From the NCBI RefSeq assembly GCF_007004135.1, contig NZ_VJMG01000016.1:1-64000 (forward strand): 64,000 nucleotides of DNA, read 5' to 3'. The notes below the pieces were generated by a model. It saw nothing but the letters and a program-made list of their open reading frames with translations. It was not told the DNA's origin and did no database searches. Numbering within the stretch: position 1 is the first letter of the stretch; the number at the start of each line of letters is the position of its first letter. Of this stretch, positions 7,406 to 17,000 are shown one piece after another. The stretch comes from Affinirhizobium straminoryzae (GTDB lineage Bacteria; Pseudomonadota; Alphaproteobacteria; Rhizobiales; Rhizobiaceae). The position numbers and the translations under genes were made by a program.

Positions 7406-8989
7406 TCAGGCGCGGTCGCGGCGGCGCTGGCCGCCATTGTCGCTGCCGCCGAACTTCACCGGGCCGCCATTGGCGGGCTTTGCACCGCCACGATGGCCGG
7501 ACGGCTTCGGGCCGTTGCGGTGGGTGCGCTGGGCACCGGCTTCATGGGCGCCCAGCGGGGCATGGCGGTTTTCGCCGCCATTGCCGCGCTTGCGGTTGTC
7601 GCCGGTCGCCGGCTTGGCGCCGAACGGCTTCTTGCGCGGCTGGCCGAGATCGGAGGTCGCGGCGATATCGCTGTCGAAGGCATCCTCGCGCGGACGTTGC
7701 GGGCGCGGAGCGGCACTACGGCGGGCGTTGCGGCCGCCATCGCGGTTGCCCCCGTCGCGCGCACCATGGTCTCGGGCGCCGCTTTCACGTGGCTGGCCAT
7801 TGCCACGGCCCTGGCCGCCACGCGCCTTCTGCGGCCGCTCGGGGCTGCGCAGTTCGGACGGGCGTTCGCCGGAAGCGACCGTGATCTCGATGTTCATCAG
7901 GCGCTCGATGTCGCGCAGCAGGCGGGTTTCATCCGGTGCACAGAAGGCGATCGCGATGCCATCGCGGCCGGCACGCGCCGTGCGGCCGATGCGGTGCACA
8001 TAGGCGTCTGCCACTTCCGGCAGGTCGTAGTTGAAGACATGCGTCACGCCCGGAATGTCGATGCCGCGGGCGGCGACGTCGGTGGCGACGAGAACGCGGA
8101 TCTCGCCATCCCGGAAGGCCTTGAGCGCGCGTTCACGCTGGCCCTGGCTCTTGTTGCCATGGATGGAGGCCACCTTGAACTCGACCTGTTCGAGATGCTT
8201 GGAGAGCTTTTCGGCGCTGTGCTTGGTGCGCAGAAACACCATGGCGCGGCCATCCGGATTGGCGCGCAGCGATTCCTTCAAAAGCACAGTCTTGTCGTTC
8301 TTTCCGGCCACGAAATGCACATACTGCTCGATCTTGTCGGCGGCCTTGCCGGGCGGGGTCACTTCCACCTTCACCGGATCGGTGAGGTAGTCCTTGGCAA
8401 GTTCCGCGATCGCCTTCGGCATGGTGGCGGAGAACAGCAGCGTCTGGCGGTTCTTCGGAACCATCTTCGAGATCTTGCGCAGGTCATGCACGAAACCGAG
8501 GTCCAGCATCTGGTCGGCTTCGTCGAGCACGAGATAGCGAACGGTGGTCAGCCCGATCGCCTTGCGGCTGACGAGATCAAGCAGGCGTCCGGGGGTTGCG
8601 ACCAGAATGTCGGTGCCCTTTTCCAGCATCTGCTGCTGCTTGTTGATCGAGGCGCCGCCGACGACGGAGTTGATCTTCAGCGGCGTGCCGCGCACGTAGC
8701 TCTTCAGGTTGACGGCGATCTGGTTCACCAGTTCGCGGGTCGGAGCGAGAATGAGGGTGCGCGTGGTGCGGTTGTCCGGACGCTTGGGGTCCTTCATCAG
8801 CATCTGGATCAGCGGCAGGCCGAAGGCAGCGGTCTTGCCGGTGCCGGTCTGGGCCAGGCCGATCATGTCGCGGCTCTGCAACAGAAGCGGAATGGCCTGG
8901 GACTGGATCGGGGTCGGCGTTTCGTAGCCGAGATTGGAGAGAGTGGCGACGATCTGCTTGTCGAGGCCGAGCTCGTGGAAATTCGTCAA
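7406..8989 (-). CDS. DEAD-box ATP-dependent RNA helicase
   Basis: A 527-residue RNA helicase. With a TTG start at 8989 (TNFHELGLDKQIV), helicase motifs run in order: Q motif TPTPIQ at 24-29, Walker A AQTGTGKT at 46-53, LVLDEADQML, LFSATM, and HRIGRTARAGRDG. The TTG is preceded by GAAAGG at suitable spacing and gives the family's usual N-terminus; ATGs further upstream would add a non-conserved leader. After the helicase core (about residue 380 on) comes a disordered tail rich in Arg, Gly, Asn and Asp (GGQGRGNGQPRES), typical of RhlE-like proteins that bind RNA. It probably acts in rRNA maturation or mRNA turnover. It ends at a clear terminator. Confidence 0.95.
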   Translation of the reverse strand: MTNFHELGLDKQIVATLSNLGYETPTPIQSQAIPLLLQSRDMIGLAQTGTGKTAAFGLPLIQMLMKDPKRPDNRTTRTLILAPTRELVNQIAVNLKSYVRGTPLKINSVVGGASINKQQQMLEKGTDILVATPGRLLDLVSRKAIGLTTVRYLVLDEADQMLDLGFVHDLRKISKMVPKNRQTLLFSATMPKAIAELAKDYLTDPVKVEVTPPGKAADKIEQYVHFVAGKNDKTVLLKESLRANPDGRAMVFLRTKHSAEKLSKHLEQVEFKVASIHGNKSQGQRERALKAFRDGEIRVLVATDVAARGIDIPGVTHVFNYDLPEVADAYVHRIGRTARAGRDGIAIAFCAPDETRLLRDIERLMNIEITVASGERPSELRSPERPQKARGGQGRGNGQPRESGARDHGARDGGNRDGGRNARRSAAPRPQRPREDAFDSDIAATSDLGQPRKKPFGAKPATGDNRKRGNGGENRHAPLGAHEAGAQRTHRNGPKPSGHRGGAKPANGGPVKFGGSDNGGQRRRDRA

Positions 8990-9234
8990 GTCGAATACCT
9001 TTCGGGGGCGCCAGAGACCGCATCCTGACGACACCATGCCGTCCGGTCTGCCTGTGGCGTCAAGAACCCCGCGTGAATTGGGAACTTGCAAGTGGGAAAC
9101 TGCTTTCGGCGCAGGCCTTGTCTGGCCGTGCTTTGTGTGCGCCTTTACGCCTTCCTTGCGATCCATTCTCGTCGCTCGGCCAGCTCACGCGGCGGCCGGA
9201 AGGTTGAAAGCTGTGATGCATGTGCTGCTTTGCA

Positions 9235-9276
9235 CACAAAAAGTCAAGGGCCCGCATCGATTTCGAGGCGGGCCCT
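9235..9276 (-). terminator. Rho-independent terminator of the small secreted protein gene
   Basis: AGGGCCCGC (9247-9255) pairs with GCGGGCCCT (9268-9276). On the minus strand the stem is followed by a T-rich tract (TTGACTTTTTGTG), downstream of the stop at 9323. Confidence 0.75.
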
Positions 9277-9322
9277 GCGAATCTGGCGGCCGGAAGCGGA
9301 GCCCGGCGCCTGTATTCAAACT

Positions 9323-9670
9323 TCAATAATCAGGGCAGACGCGGACACGGTAGGAATCGCCCCAGCTGTTTTCGCGCCATTCGAAATGGCAGCGCGGACG
9401 CGGCGGCGGCGCTTCCCGATAGTAGGTCCGCTCGTAGACGACGGTCGGCGGCGGCGGGGCCACGTCATAATAGCGGTGCTCGACATAACGGGGCCCGGAC
9501 TGGTTGGCGATCGCCCCGCCGATGATGCCGCCCACGGCACCGGCTGCGACGCCAGCCCAGAAATGATCGCGCGCCTCTGCAACTGGCGCCGTTGCCACGA
9601 GAGCGCTCGTCATCGTGAGCGCGACAAGGCCTGCAGTGATGGATGTCTTCAGTACGGTCATGGCCTTCAT
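9323..9670 (-). CDS. Small exported protein with glycine-zipper segment
   Basis: A 115-residue exported protein of unknown function. Residues 1-33 form a signal peptide (TAGLVALTMTSALVATAPVAEA, shown here only in outline). Next is a hydrophobic GxxxG-rich stretch, AGVAAGAVGGIIGGAIAN, which resembles glycine-zipper membrane segments. The C-terminal half is Pro/Tyr/Arg-rich (APPPPTVVYE) and ends with two cysteines (RPRCHFEW and VRVCPDY) that could form a disulfide. Similar small proteins are common in Rhizobiales and sit in the envelope. The ATG at 9670 has AGGG seven bases upstream; ATG 9661 is an alternative. Monocistronic, with its own terminator. Confidence 0.8.
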   Translation of the reverse strand: MKAMTVLKTSITAGLVALTMTSALVATAPVAEARDHFWAGVAAGAVGGIIGGAIANQSGPRYVEHRYYDVAPPPPTVVYERTYYREAPPPRPRCHFEWRENSWGDSYRVRVCPDY

Positions 9671-9952
9671 CCTTTCACCCTTGAACTTCAGGGTACGGCA
9701 TGAAGATGCTCGGTGAAGGCGGCAAAATAATGGAAAAACAAAAGGATAAGTCTGAACATCCGTTCATGTGGTGACAGCCCTGGATCGAAGGCAACGTGTG
9801 TGGCGGCACGACCAGGTGGTGATGTGGCGAAAATCCGGGAGATTTGTGGCGAAACGGCGGCGGAAGGCGTCTGATGCGCGGAAGGGTTCCGCCGCGTCTG
9901 GATGGACAGGGCAACGGCGCCGACATGAGGCGCCGTTGCCGAAGGGTGCTGG

Positions 9953-12121
9953 CTATGGCTGCGGCATTCCCTTCACGGGCACGCGAACCTGCGCGATATT
10001 GTTGTTGCGCAGGGTCAGATCCTTGACGCCGGCGCCGATCATGATGCCGATATCGGTCTGGCTGATGTCATTGTCTTCGACAAGAATACCCTGCAGAAGC
10101 GGTATCGTGGTTGCGTTGCCTGCAACACGCAGCATCACGTTCTGGGAGAGCGTGTTGCCGCGTACCACATTGCCGAGCGAAAGGATCGAGGTGTTCCCGT
10201 CGAACTGCTGGGCATAGACCGCCAGTTCGGTCTTGCCCGTCAGGTCGGGCTCGCGGATCGTGTTGTCGAGCAACTGGATGAAGAAGTTCGGCTGGGGATG
10301 CTGGTAGCGTCGCCCGGAGATCTGGATGCCGGCGCCCCGGGTCATCGTGTTGCCGGCGAAGACATGGCGATATCCCGTGCCGTAGATCTGCGCTGCGCCC
10401 ACATCGGTGAAATCATTGTTGATGATAAGATATTCTTCCTGCATGGGCGTGATCGTCACTGTTGAGGCAGGATCGATCTTCTCCCCGATTGGCCGATCGA
10501 CCGTCACGATATTGTCCTGCCTCGAAACGACGTTAACCACCAGACCGGTACCGCGACCTCCAAGGACGAAGAGGCCGGCATTGAGCCAGGAGCGATCCTT
10601 CATCCCCCCCAGTTCACCGATCATCTGAAAGGTGGTGGGCGATAGTATCTTCAGCGTTCCGAAATAGTAGCCGCCGGGGCCGTCGCTTGTCATGGCTTCC
10701 CGGTCGACGGACAAGAAGCGGGCAAAGGAATTGTTGCGCATCAGAACACCCTTCGACAGGGGGTATCCGCCGAGATTGCCGATCCCGCCGCCAGTCGACT
10801 GCATGTCCCCTCCGACGATCCGGTTGTTTTCAAACAGGATCCGTTGAGACCCGCCGATATGATACCAGCCGTTCCTGCCGTTTGTGAACGTGTTGCCTTC
10901 CAGACGAGCGTTTCTGGCTTCGTTGAGAACGAACGAACGATTTGAGGAGATTATGTCGCACCCTTCGACAAGGATATTGCTACCTCCCAGCCGAAGACCT
11001 GCGACGCCGTTACGCTCCTGCTGCGTGAGTGCCTTGTCGCGGCTTGCTGCGTCGTCGGCCTTGAGGTGCCCCATGAACGCCGAAGCCCTGACCAGCAGAT
11101 TACGAAGTATGAAGTTGCCGCCCGTCCAGCTCTTGCCTTGTGCATCAAAGCCGCCCTTGATCACGTCGAAATGGCGCTGCGCATCGATCGTCAGGTCTTC
11201 GACGGCAAAATTGCGGTAACCTTCGATCAAGGCCGGCGGTGGCTGGTCCATGTCATTCCAGATCAGGTTGACCAGTTCGCGGGACTGGCCCTTCAGCGTG
11301 ACGCCCTCCGGGATCGTGATGCCGCCGCTGAGATGGTAGATGCCGGATCGAAGGACGAGTGTTCCGCCGCCCTGATTGGCCAGTCCGGCAAGGGCTGCGT
11401 TGATGCGCGCCGTATCATCCAGCGCCGGGCCATCGACGGGATTGCTGCGCAGTTCCATCTTGCGCTGCGCAGGCACCGGCTTCGCCGTCACCGTGATCGA
11501 TCCCAGGTCCTGCCAGGTCGAGGCGTCGCCATTGCCGTTCCACAGACGCGCCTGATAGGTGCCGGTCCTCATGTCCGCGGGAATGGCAAATCGGGCCGAC
11601 CAGATGTCTGGCGCATCCGGATTGATGGTCGTGATCCGGCCATTTTCTGCGGTGAGTTCGAGACGTGCCGAAGCCGTGCGGGCAATGTTGCGCCCCTGGA
11701 CGCGCAACCAGCCACCCGGCGTTGCGCTCTCGCCGGCATCGCCTTGCGTCCAGTAGATATCGGCGCTGTTGATGCGGGTGGTGATGCTTGTGCCGGAAGC
11801 GTCCAGCAGGGTAAGCGCATAGACACCATTGGCGAGCGTTGACGGGATCACATAGGTAAGGGTCTTGTCGGACTGAAGTGCGGGGGACACTGACTGAACC
11901 GGCTTCGACCCGGTTTTGTCCGCCGCGTCGTCCAGCCGGCTGATGGACGCCTGGCGGATCGTATCAAGGTCCATGCCTGTTATCTGGACTGTCTGGCCCG
12001 GCTTCACTGGATCGCTCGCCCAGAAAATCTCCGCAGCCTGTGTCACTGTACTCAGAAGTGAGATCGAGGCAGCGAGTATTGCGGTGCGAAAATGTGAGAG
12101 TGGCAAGACGTGTTGCGGCAT
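9953..12121 (-). CDS. Exported right-handed beta-helix protein (pectate-lyase-like fold)
   Basis: A 722-residue exported protein. A signal peptide (about residues 1-29, ending TVTQAAE) is followed by two or three Ig-like strands (FWASDPVKPGQTVQITG; GGWLRVQGRNIA). A parallel beta-helix domain begins near DDTARINAALAG with QGGGTLVLRSGIYHLSGG, the typical opening of GH28/pectate-lyase-3-type helices. The coil then repeats asparagine-rich turns (RNNSFARF, NNDFTDVG, EDNDISQ). Catalytic residues were not identifiable. It may be a polysaccharide lyase or hydrolase, or a structural surface protein. It is a single gene, separated from the methyltransferase gene by 150 bp. Confidence 0.8.
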   Translation of the reverse strand: MPQHVLPLSHFRTAILAASISLLSTVTQAAEIFWASDPVKPGQTVQITGMDLDTIRQASISRLDDAADKTGSKPVQSVSPALQSDKTLTYVIPSTLANGVYALTLLDASGTSITTRINSADIYWTQGDAGESATPGGWLRVQGRNIARTASARLELTAENGRITTINPDAPDIWSARFAIPADMRTGTYQARLWNGNGDASTWQDLGSITVTAKPVPAQRKMELRSNPVDGPALDDTARINAALAGLANQGGGTLVLRSGIYHLSGGITIPEGVTLKGQSRELVNLIWNDMDQPPPALIEGYRNFAVEDLTIDAQRHFDVIKGGFDAQGKSWTGGNFILRNLLVRASAFMGHLKADDAASRDKALTQQERNGVAGLRLGGSNILVEGCDIISSNRSFVLNEARNARLEGNTFTNGRNGWYHIGGSQRILFENNRIVGGDMQSTGGGIGNLGGYPLSKGVLMRNNSFARFLSVDREAMTSDGPGGYYFGTLKILSPTTFQMIGELGGMKDRSWLNAGLFVLGGRGTGLVVNVVSRQDNIVTVDRPIGEKIDPASTVTITPMQEEYLIINNDFTDVGAAQIYGTGYRHVFAGNTMTRGAGIQISGRRYQHPQPNFFIQLLDNTIREPDLTGKTELAVYAQQFDGNTSILSLGNVVRGNTLSQNVMLRVAGNATTIPLLQGILVEDNDISQTDIGIMIGAGVKDLTLRNNNIAQVRVPVKGMPQP

Positions 12122-12271
12122 CCAATGTCCTTTCGCGGGCCGACCACAGAACTTGGCGAGGATCGAACGAGCATGAGGCCAAAACAGGGCGGCACTTTCA
12201 GATTATGGATCTGTTCCTTGTCTTGTGGATGACGTATGAAATCGGTGATTTCAAAGCATGTTGAAGAACAC

Positions 12272-13855
12272 TCAAAAATCGGTCGGCACGCCACCTTCCT
12301 GTTTGCGACGGGCAACGAAGGTGGACAGTTCTTCCTCTATGGCGGGGTCGATGGGCGGGCGTTCGTAGCTTGCGAGCTTTTCCTTGAAGATGCGGTTGGC
12401 GTGGTCGTAGGTGGTGGGGCGGCCGGCTTCGGTCCAGGTTTCGAAATTGCGCCAGTCGGACAGGATCGGCGCGTAAAAGGCGCTTTCGTAGCGGGCGAGC
12501 GTGTGGCCCGTGCCGAAGTAGTGGCCGCCGGGACCGACCTCGCGGATGGCGTCGAGCGCCAGTGCATCGGGGCTGACATCGAGCGGGGTCAGAAATTCCG
12601 CCACCATCTGCAGCATGTCGACGTCGAGGATGAATTTCTCGAAGGAGGCGGTCAGTCCGCCCTCTGTCCAGCCGGCGGCATGCAGCACGAAATTGCCGCC
12701 GCCTTGCGTCAGCGCCCAGAGCGACATCATGGATTCGTAGGCGGCCTGCGCATCCAGCGTGTTGGCGGCATTGGTGTTTGAGGTGCGGTAGGGAATGCCG
12801 TAGCGGCGCGCCAGCTGCCCGCCGGCCATCACCGCCTTCATGTATTCCGGCGTACCGAAGGCGGGCGCCCCTGTCTTCATGTCGACATTCGAGGTGAAGC
12901 CGCCATACATCACCGGCGCGCCGCGCCGCACCATCTGGGAAAAGGCAATGCCGCACAGAGCTTCCGCATTCTGCTGCACGAGCGCGCCCGCCACCGTGAC
13001 CGGCGCCATGGCGCCGGCCAGCGTAAACGGCGTCATGATCACCACCTGGTTGCGCGAGGACATCTCGATGATGCCTTGCAGCATGGGGCCATCGAGGCGC
13101 AGTGGCGAGGAGGAGTTGATCACGGTAAACAGGGAGGGCTCCGCCTCCAACTGTTCGGCCGAAATGCCGCGGCCGATGCGCACGATCTCCAGCGCATCGA
13201 GATTGCGCTGCCGCCCCAGCGAATAGCAGTGAAACACCTTGTCGGTCAGCAGCACAAGATCGGCGAGACAGTCGAGGTGGCGGATCGAGGCATGGATATC
13301 GACGGGTTCCACCGGATAGCCGCCGGTGCAGTGGACGATATCATAGCATTGGGCAAGCTTGACGAGCTTGCGGTAATCCTCCTGGTTGCCGGCTCGCCGA
13401 CCGCCCTCCCGATCGGCCACGAAGGGGGCAGAGGCGATCTGGGCAAAGACCAGATTGTTGCCACCGATCGCCAGATTCCGCTCCGGATTGCGCGCGTGCA
13501 GCGTGAATTGCGAGGGCACGGAGGCGATCATGTCGAGGATCAGCCCGCGGTCGAAGCGTACCCGGTCCGATCCCTCCTTCACGTCGGCACCGGCGGCCTT
13601 CATTCGGGCGCGGGCCTCCGGAAGCATGATGTCCATGCCGACCTCTTCCAGTACGGTGAGGGAGGCATCATGGATATGCTCCAGCGCCTCGGCATCCAGC
13701 ACCTCGGTGCGGGCGAGCCGGTTGACGAGCCGGCGATAGCGGTCGCCGCCGGCTGGCTTGCGGGTCCGCTCGCCGCCGCGGCCGCCGCTGCGCCTCCGCC
13801 GTTCGGTGCCGGTGCTTTCGATCTCTGTGGCGGTCTCTGTCGTGATCTGGCTCAT
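12272..13855 (-). CDS. MttB-family (trimethylamine methyltransferase-like) protein
   Basis: A 527-residue member of the MttB superfamily, corrinoid-dependent methyltransferases that demethylate quaternary or tertiary amines. Family features include EALEHIHDASLTVLEEVG near the N-terminus, the TIM-barrel core and the late segment REVGPGGHYFGTGHT. The frame has no in-frame TAG, so it belongs to the non-pyrrolysine branch, some of which act on glycine betaine, carnitine or proline betaine. The first 40 residues are an Arg/Gly-rich extension (RRRRSGGRGGERTRK) outside the catalytic fold. No corrinoid protein or reductive activator gene is nearby. It is divergent from the hybrid kinase gene, with 190 bp between them. 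Substrate unknown. Confidence 0.9.
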   Translation of the reverse strand: MSQITTETATEIESTGTERRRRSGGRGGERTRKPAGGDRYRRLVNRLARTEVLDAEALEHIHDASLTVLEEVGMDIMLPEARARMKAAGADVKEGSDRVRFDRGLILDMIASVPSQFTLHARNPERNLAIGGNNLVFAQIASAPFVADREGGRRAGNQEDYRKLVKLAQCYDIVHCTGGYPVEPVDIHASIRHLDCLADLVLLTDKVFHCYSLGRQRNLDALEIVRIGRGISAEQLEAEPSLFTVINSSSPLRLDGPMLQGIIEMSSRNQVVIMTPFTLAGAMAPVTVAGALVQQNAEALCGIAFSQMVRRGAPVMYGGFTSNVDMKTGAPAFGTPEYMKAVMAGGQLARRYGIPYRTSNTNAANTLDAQAAYESMMSLWALTQGGGNFVLHAAGWTEGGLTASFEKFILDVDMLQMVAEFLTPLDVSPDALALDAIREVGPGGHYFGTGHTLARYESAFYAPILSDWRNFETWTEAGRPTTYDHANRIFKEKLASYERPPIDPAIEEELSTFVARRKQEGGVPTDF

Positions 13856-14045
13856 TTCTGTCCTCCCGGCGCCATCGGAAGTGTCTCAAAGGCTGATTTT
13901 CCCCGCTACACCCAAATGCGACGCGCAAACGCCTTTTCTGGAACAATGCCCGTGGCGGGCCGAGGTGAGGCGTTCCGTGCTTGCCGCAAGGACTTGTTAA
14001 CCATAGCCATGGTGACATGCTTTTTGATGCGGCATCATACGAATC

Positions 14046-17000
14046 ATGCGTGGTCCAATGCGCGATAGGGATCGGCCGGGGGATCTGTTGAGCAGCGATA
14101 GGGAACTTCTGCAGCGCGCCTGCGACAGGATAAACGATCTCGACGTTCCGGCTTTCATCAAGGATGGCAGCCTGCGGTATGTCGCGGTCAATGATGCCTA
14201 TGCGCGCCGCTGCGGTGTCGGGCGGGAGGCGTTTGCCGGTCGCACGGCAGCAGACATGGCGCTTTCACTCGAAGACGACGCCAGCCTGGACAAGCAGCGT
14301 CGCTCGCTGGTGTTCGGCAGCGACGAGACGTCTCCCTGCCGCGACGAGACAGGTGTCTTGCGCCATGACATGCGCGTTGAGCGCTTCGTGACTGACGACG
14401 ACCGGGCCTATCTGTTCGCCGTGTTCGAGCCGGTCGCCTGGCAGCCGGAAGCCATCCCGACCGAAGCAGGCAGCGACAGCCCGAGGGAAGAGGATGCGGC
14501 CGGCGGTCTGGCGCGCGGCCAGGTCAGCCTGCAGATGCTGGGCACGGCGCTCGATCTTCTCGATGCCGGGATCGGCATTTTCAGCGAAAGCGATGCACTG
14601 CTCTACTACAACGCCCAGCTTGATCAGTATTTTCAAAGCCTCGGCGCGCCGCTGCGCGTCCAGATGCCGTTGCGCGAACTCGTGGAGCAGGTCTATCGCT
14701 TCCAGCTACAGGACATGCCGGAAACCGACGAGATCCTCCGCCAGCGCGAGGAATGGATCGCGGAACGCATGGAGACCCTGCACGCCCGTCACTGGCAGGC
14801 CATGGAGCCGCTGGCAGACGGCCGCTGGATGCGCAGCGTCAACCGTCGGCTGGACAATGGGTGGCTGATCGTTCTCAGACTGGATGTGACGGAATACAAG
14901 GTCCAGGAAATGCGACTGGCCCGCAAGATCGAGGAATCGGAGATCTTTCGCGCAGCCTTCGAGGACCTGCCTGTGGCCGTCTTCCTGCGTGACAGCCAGC
15001 GCCGGTTGATCTACGCCAACGGCGCCTATGAGGCCATGGTGGGCGAAAGCCGCAGCAAGATCATGGGCCAGACGGAAGACATGATGTTCCCGGCGGCCGC
15101 CGAGCGTTTTCGCGAGGAGAACGAGCGACTTCTTGCCGAGGGCGGTGCGACGGAGAAGGCCGAGGATGTGCCTCTGGCGGATGGCCGCAGCATGGCTGCC
15201 ATCACCCGTCTTGCGCGTATTTCCTCGCCCGCGGGCGAGCCTTACATCGTCGGCTCCATCACCGATGTGACCATGGTCCGCCGTGCCCAGCAGGAGGCGG
15301 AGCGTCTGCACCGCGAAGTGCAGGCCATCCTGGATTCGCTGACAGTCGGCGTGGTGATCCTCGATGATGCACGTCGCTTCGAATATGCCAACCGCACCTT
15401 TCGCCAGTTGTTCTGTGGCGAGCACGCGGATGCCGACCCTGAGGCCGGTGACAAGCGCGATTACAGCGCCTTTGTCCGCGCCATCTTCGAAATGGGCAGC
15501 GCTGATCCCGATGAGGCGCAGGGTGTGCTCGCACAACATATGCAGGCGCTCGATGCCGAGGGCGAGATGGCGCCGGTCGAGGTCCAGACGAACGACCAGC
15601 GGACCATCCTGATGGCGCGCCAGCATCTGGCGGACGCCAAGATGTTGCTGAGCTTCGTCGACATCACCACGGTGAAGAAGCGCGAGAAGGAAGTGCAGGA
15701 GGCGCGCGAGGCCCTCGAGCGGCACGGCGCCATTATGCACGATGCGACGAGTGTCATGTCGCAGGGCCTGCTGATCCTGCGTGAGGGAAGGATCGTCTTC
15801 TGCAACGAGGCGCTGTCGAGGATCCTGCAGGTGCCGCCGGGTCTTGTGCAGGCCGGCAAGCCCTGGCGGGCCGTGTTTGCCTATTGCGCTGCGCGCGGCG
15901 ATTTCGGCTCGCCCGAACAGGCGGAGGAAACTTTCCATTACTGGCAAAGGATGGAAACCGAGGGCAAGGGCTTCTCGGCATCTCTGTGCATTGAGGATAC
16001 CTCTTTCATCGACGCGGAAATGAACCTCAGCGCCAATGGCAACTGGCTGGCCGTGTTCGATGACGTGACGGACGTGCGCATGCGCGAGCGGGAATTGCAG
16101 CGCCTGCTCGGCCGTGCCGAAGCGGCGGACCGCGCCAAGTCCGAATTCCTGGCGAATATGAGCCACGAGATCCGCACCCCCATGAACGGCGTGCTCGGCA
16201 TGGCGGAACTGCTGGCAAAATCCAATCTCGATACCCGCCAGAAGACGTTCACGGATATCATCGTGAAATCCGGCAATGCACTGCTCACCATCATCAACGA
16301 CATCCTGGATTTCTCCAAGATCGATGCCGGCCAGATGACGTTGCGCCGTGCAGTTTTCGATCCCGTGGAGGCGGTCGAGGATGTGGCGACGCTCCTGTCG
16401 TCGTCCGCGTCGGAAAAGGATATTGAACTCCTGGTACGAGGTGCCTCGACCCATCACACGGTGATTGGCGATCCCGGTCGCTTCCGCCAGATTGTCACCA
16501 ATCTCGTCGGCAATGCGGTGAAGTTCACCGAGCGCGGCCATGTGCTGATCGATGTGACCTCGGAGCCCGCCGGCGACGAAGGCGTCACGCTGACGATCCG
16601 CATCGAGGACACCGGCCTCGGCATTCCCGACGACAAGCTGAAGACGATTTTCGAGAAGTTTTCGCAGGTCGACACGTCGTCCACCCGCCGCTACGAGGGT
16701 ACGGGGCTTGGCCTTGCGATCACGGCCGGGCTGGTCGATCTGTTCGGCGGCAGGATTGCCGTCGAAAGCCGTCTGGGCCAGGGCTCCGTCTTCACGGTGA
16801 CGCTTCCCTTTGCGATGGCGAGTGCGCGCGCTGTCCGCGAGGCGCCGGTGGCGAACATTCGCGGCGCGCGCGTGGTGGTGATCGATGACAATTCCGTCAA
16901 CCGCCGGATCCTCACCGAACAGCTTGCCATGTGGGATTTCGACTGTGTCGCAGTCGAGAGTGGCGAGGAAGGCCTGCGCCTGCTGCGGGCTGCTGCGGCG

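Noticed and set aside
7400..9028. 542-residue plus-strand frame
   Set aside because: Antisense of the DEAD-box helicase; low-information composition.
12272..13855. Pyrrolysine-containing MttB
   Set aside because: No in-frame TAG; the family branch without pyrrolysine fits.
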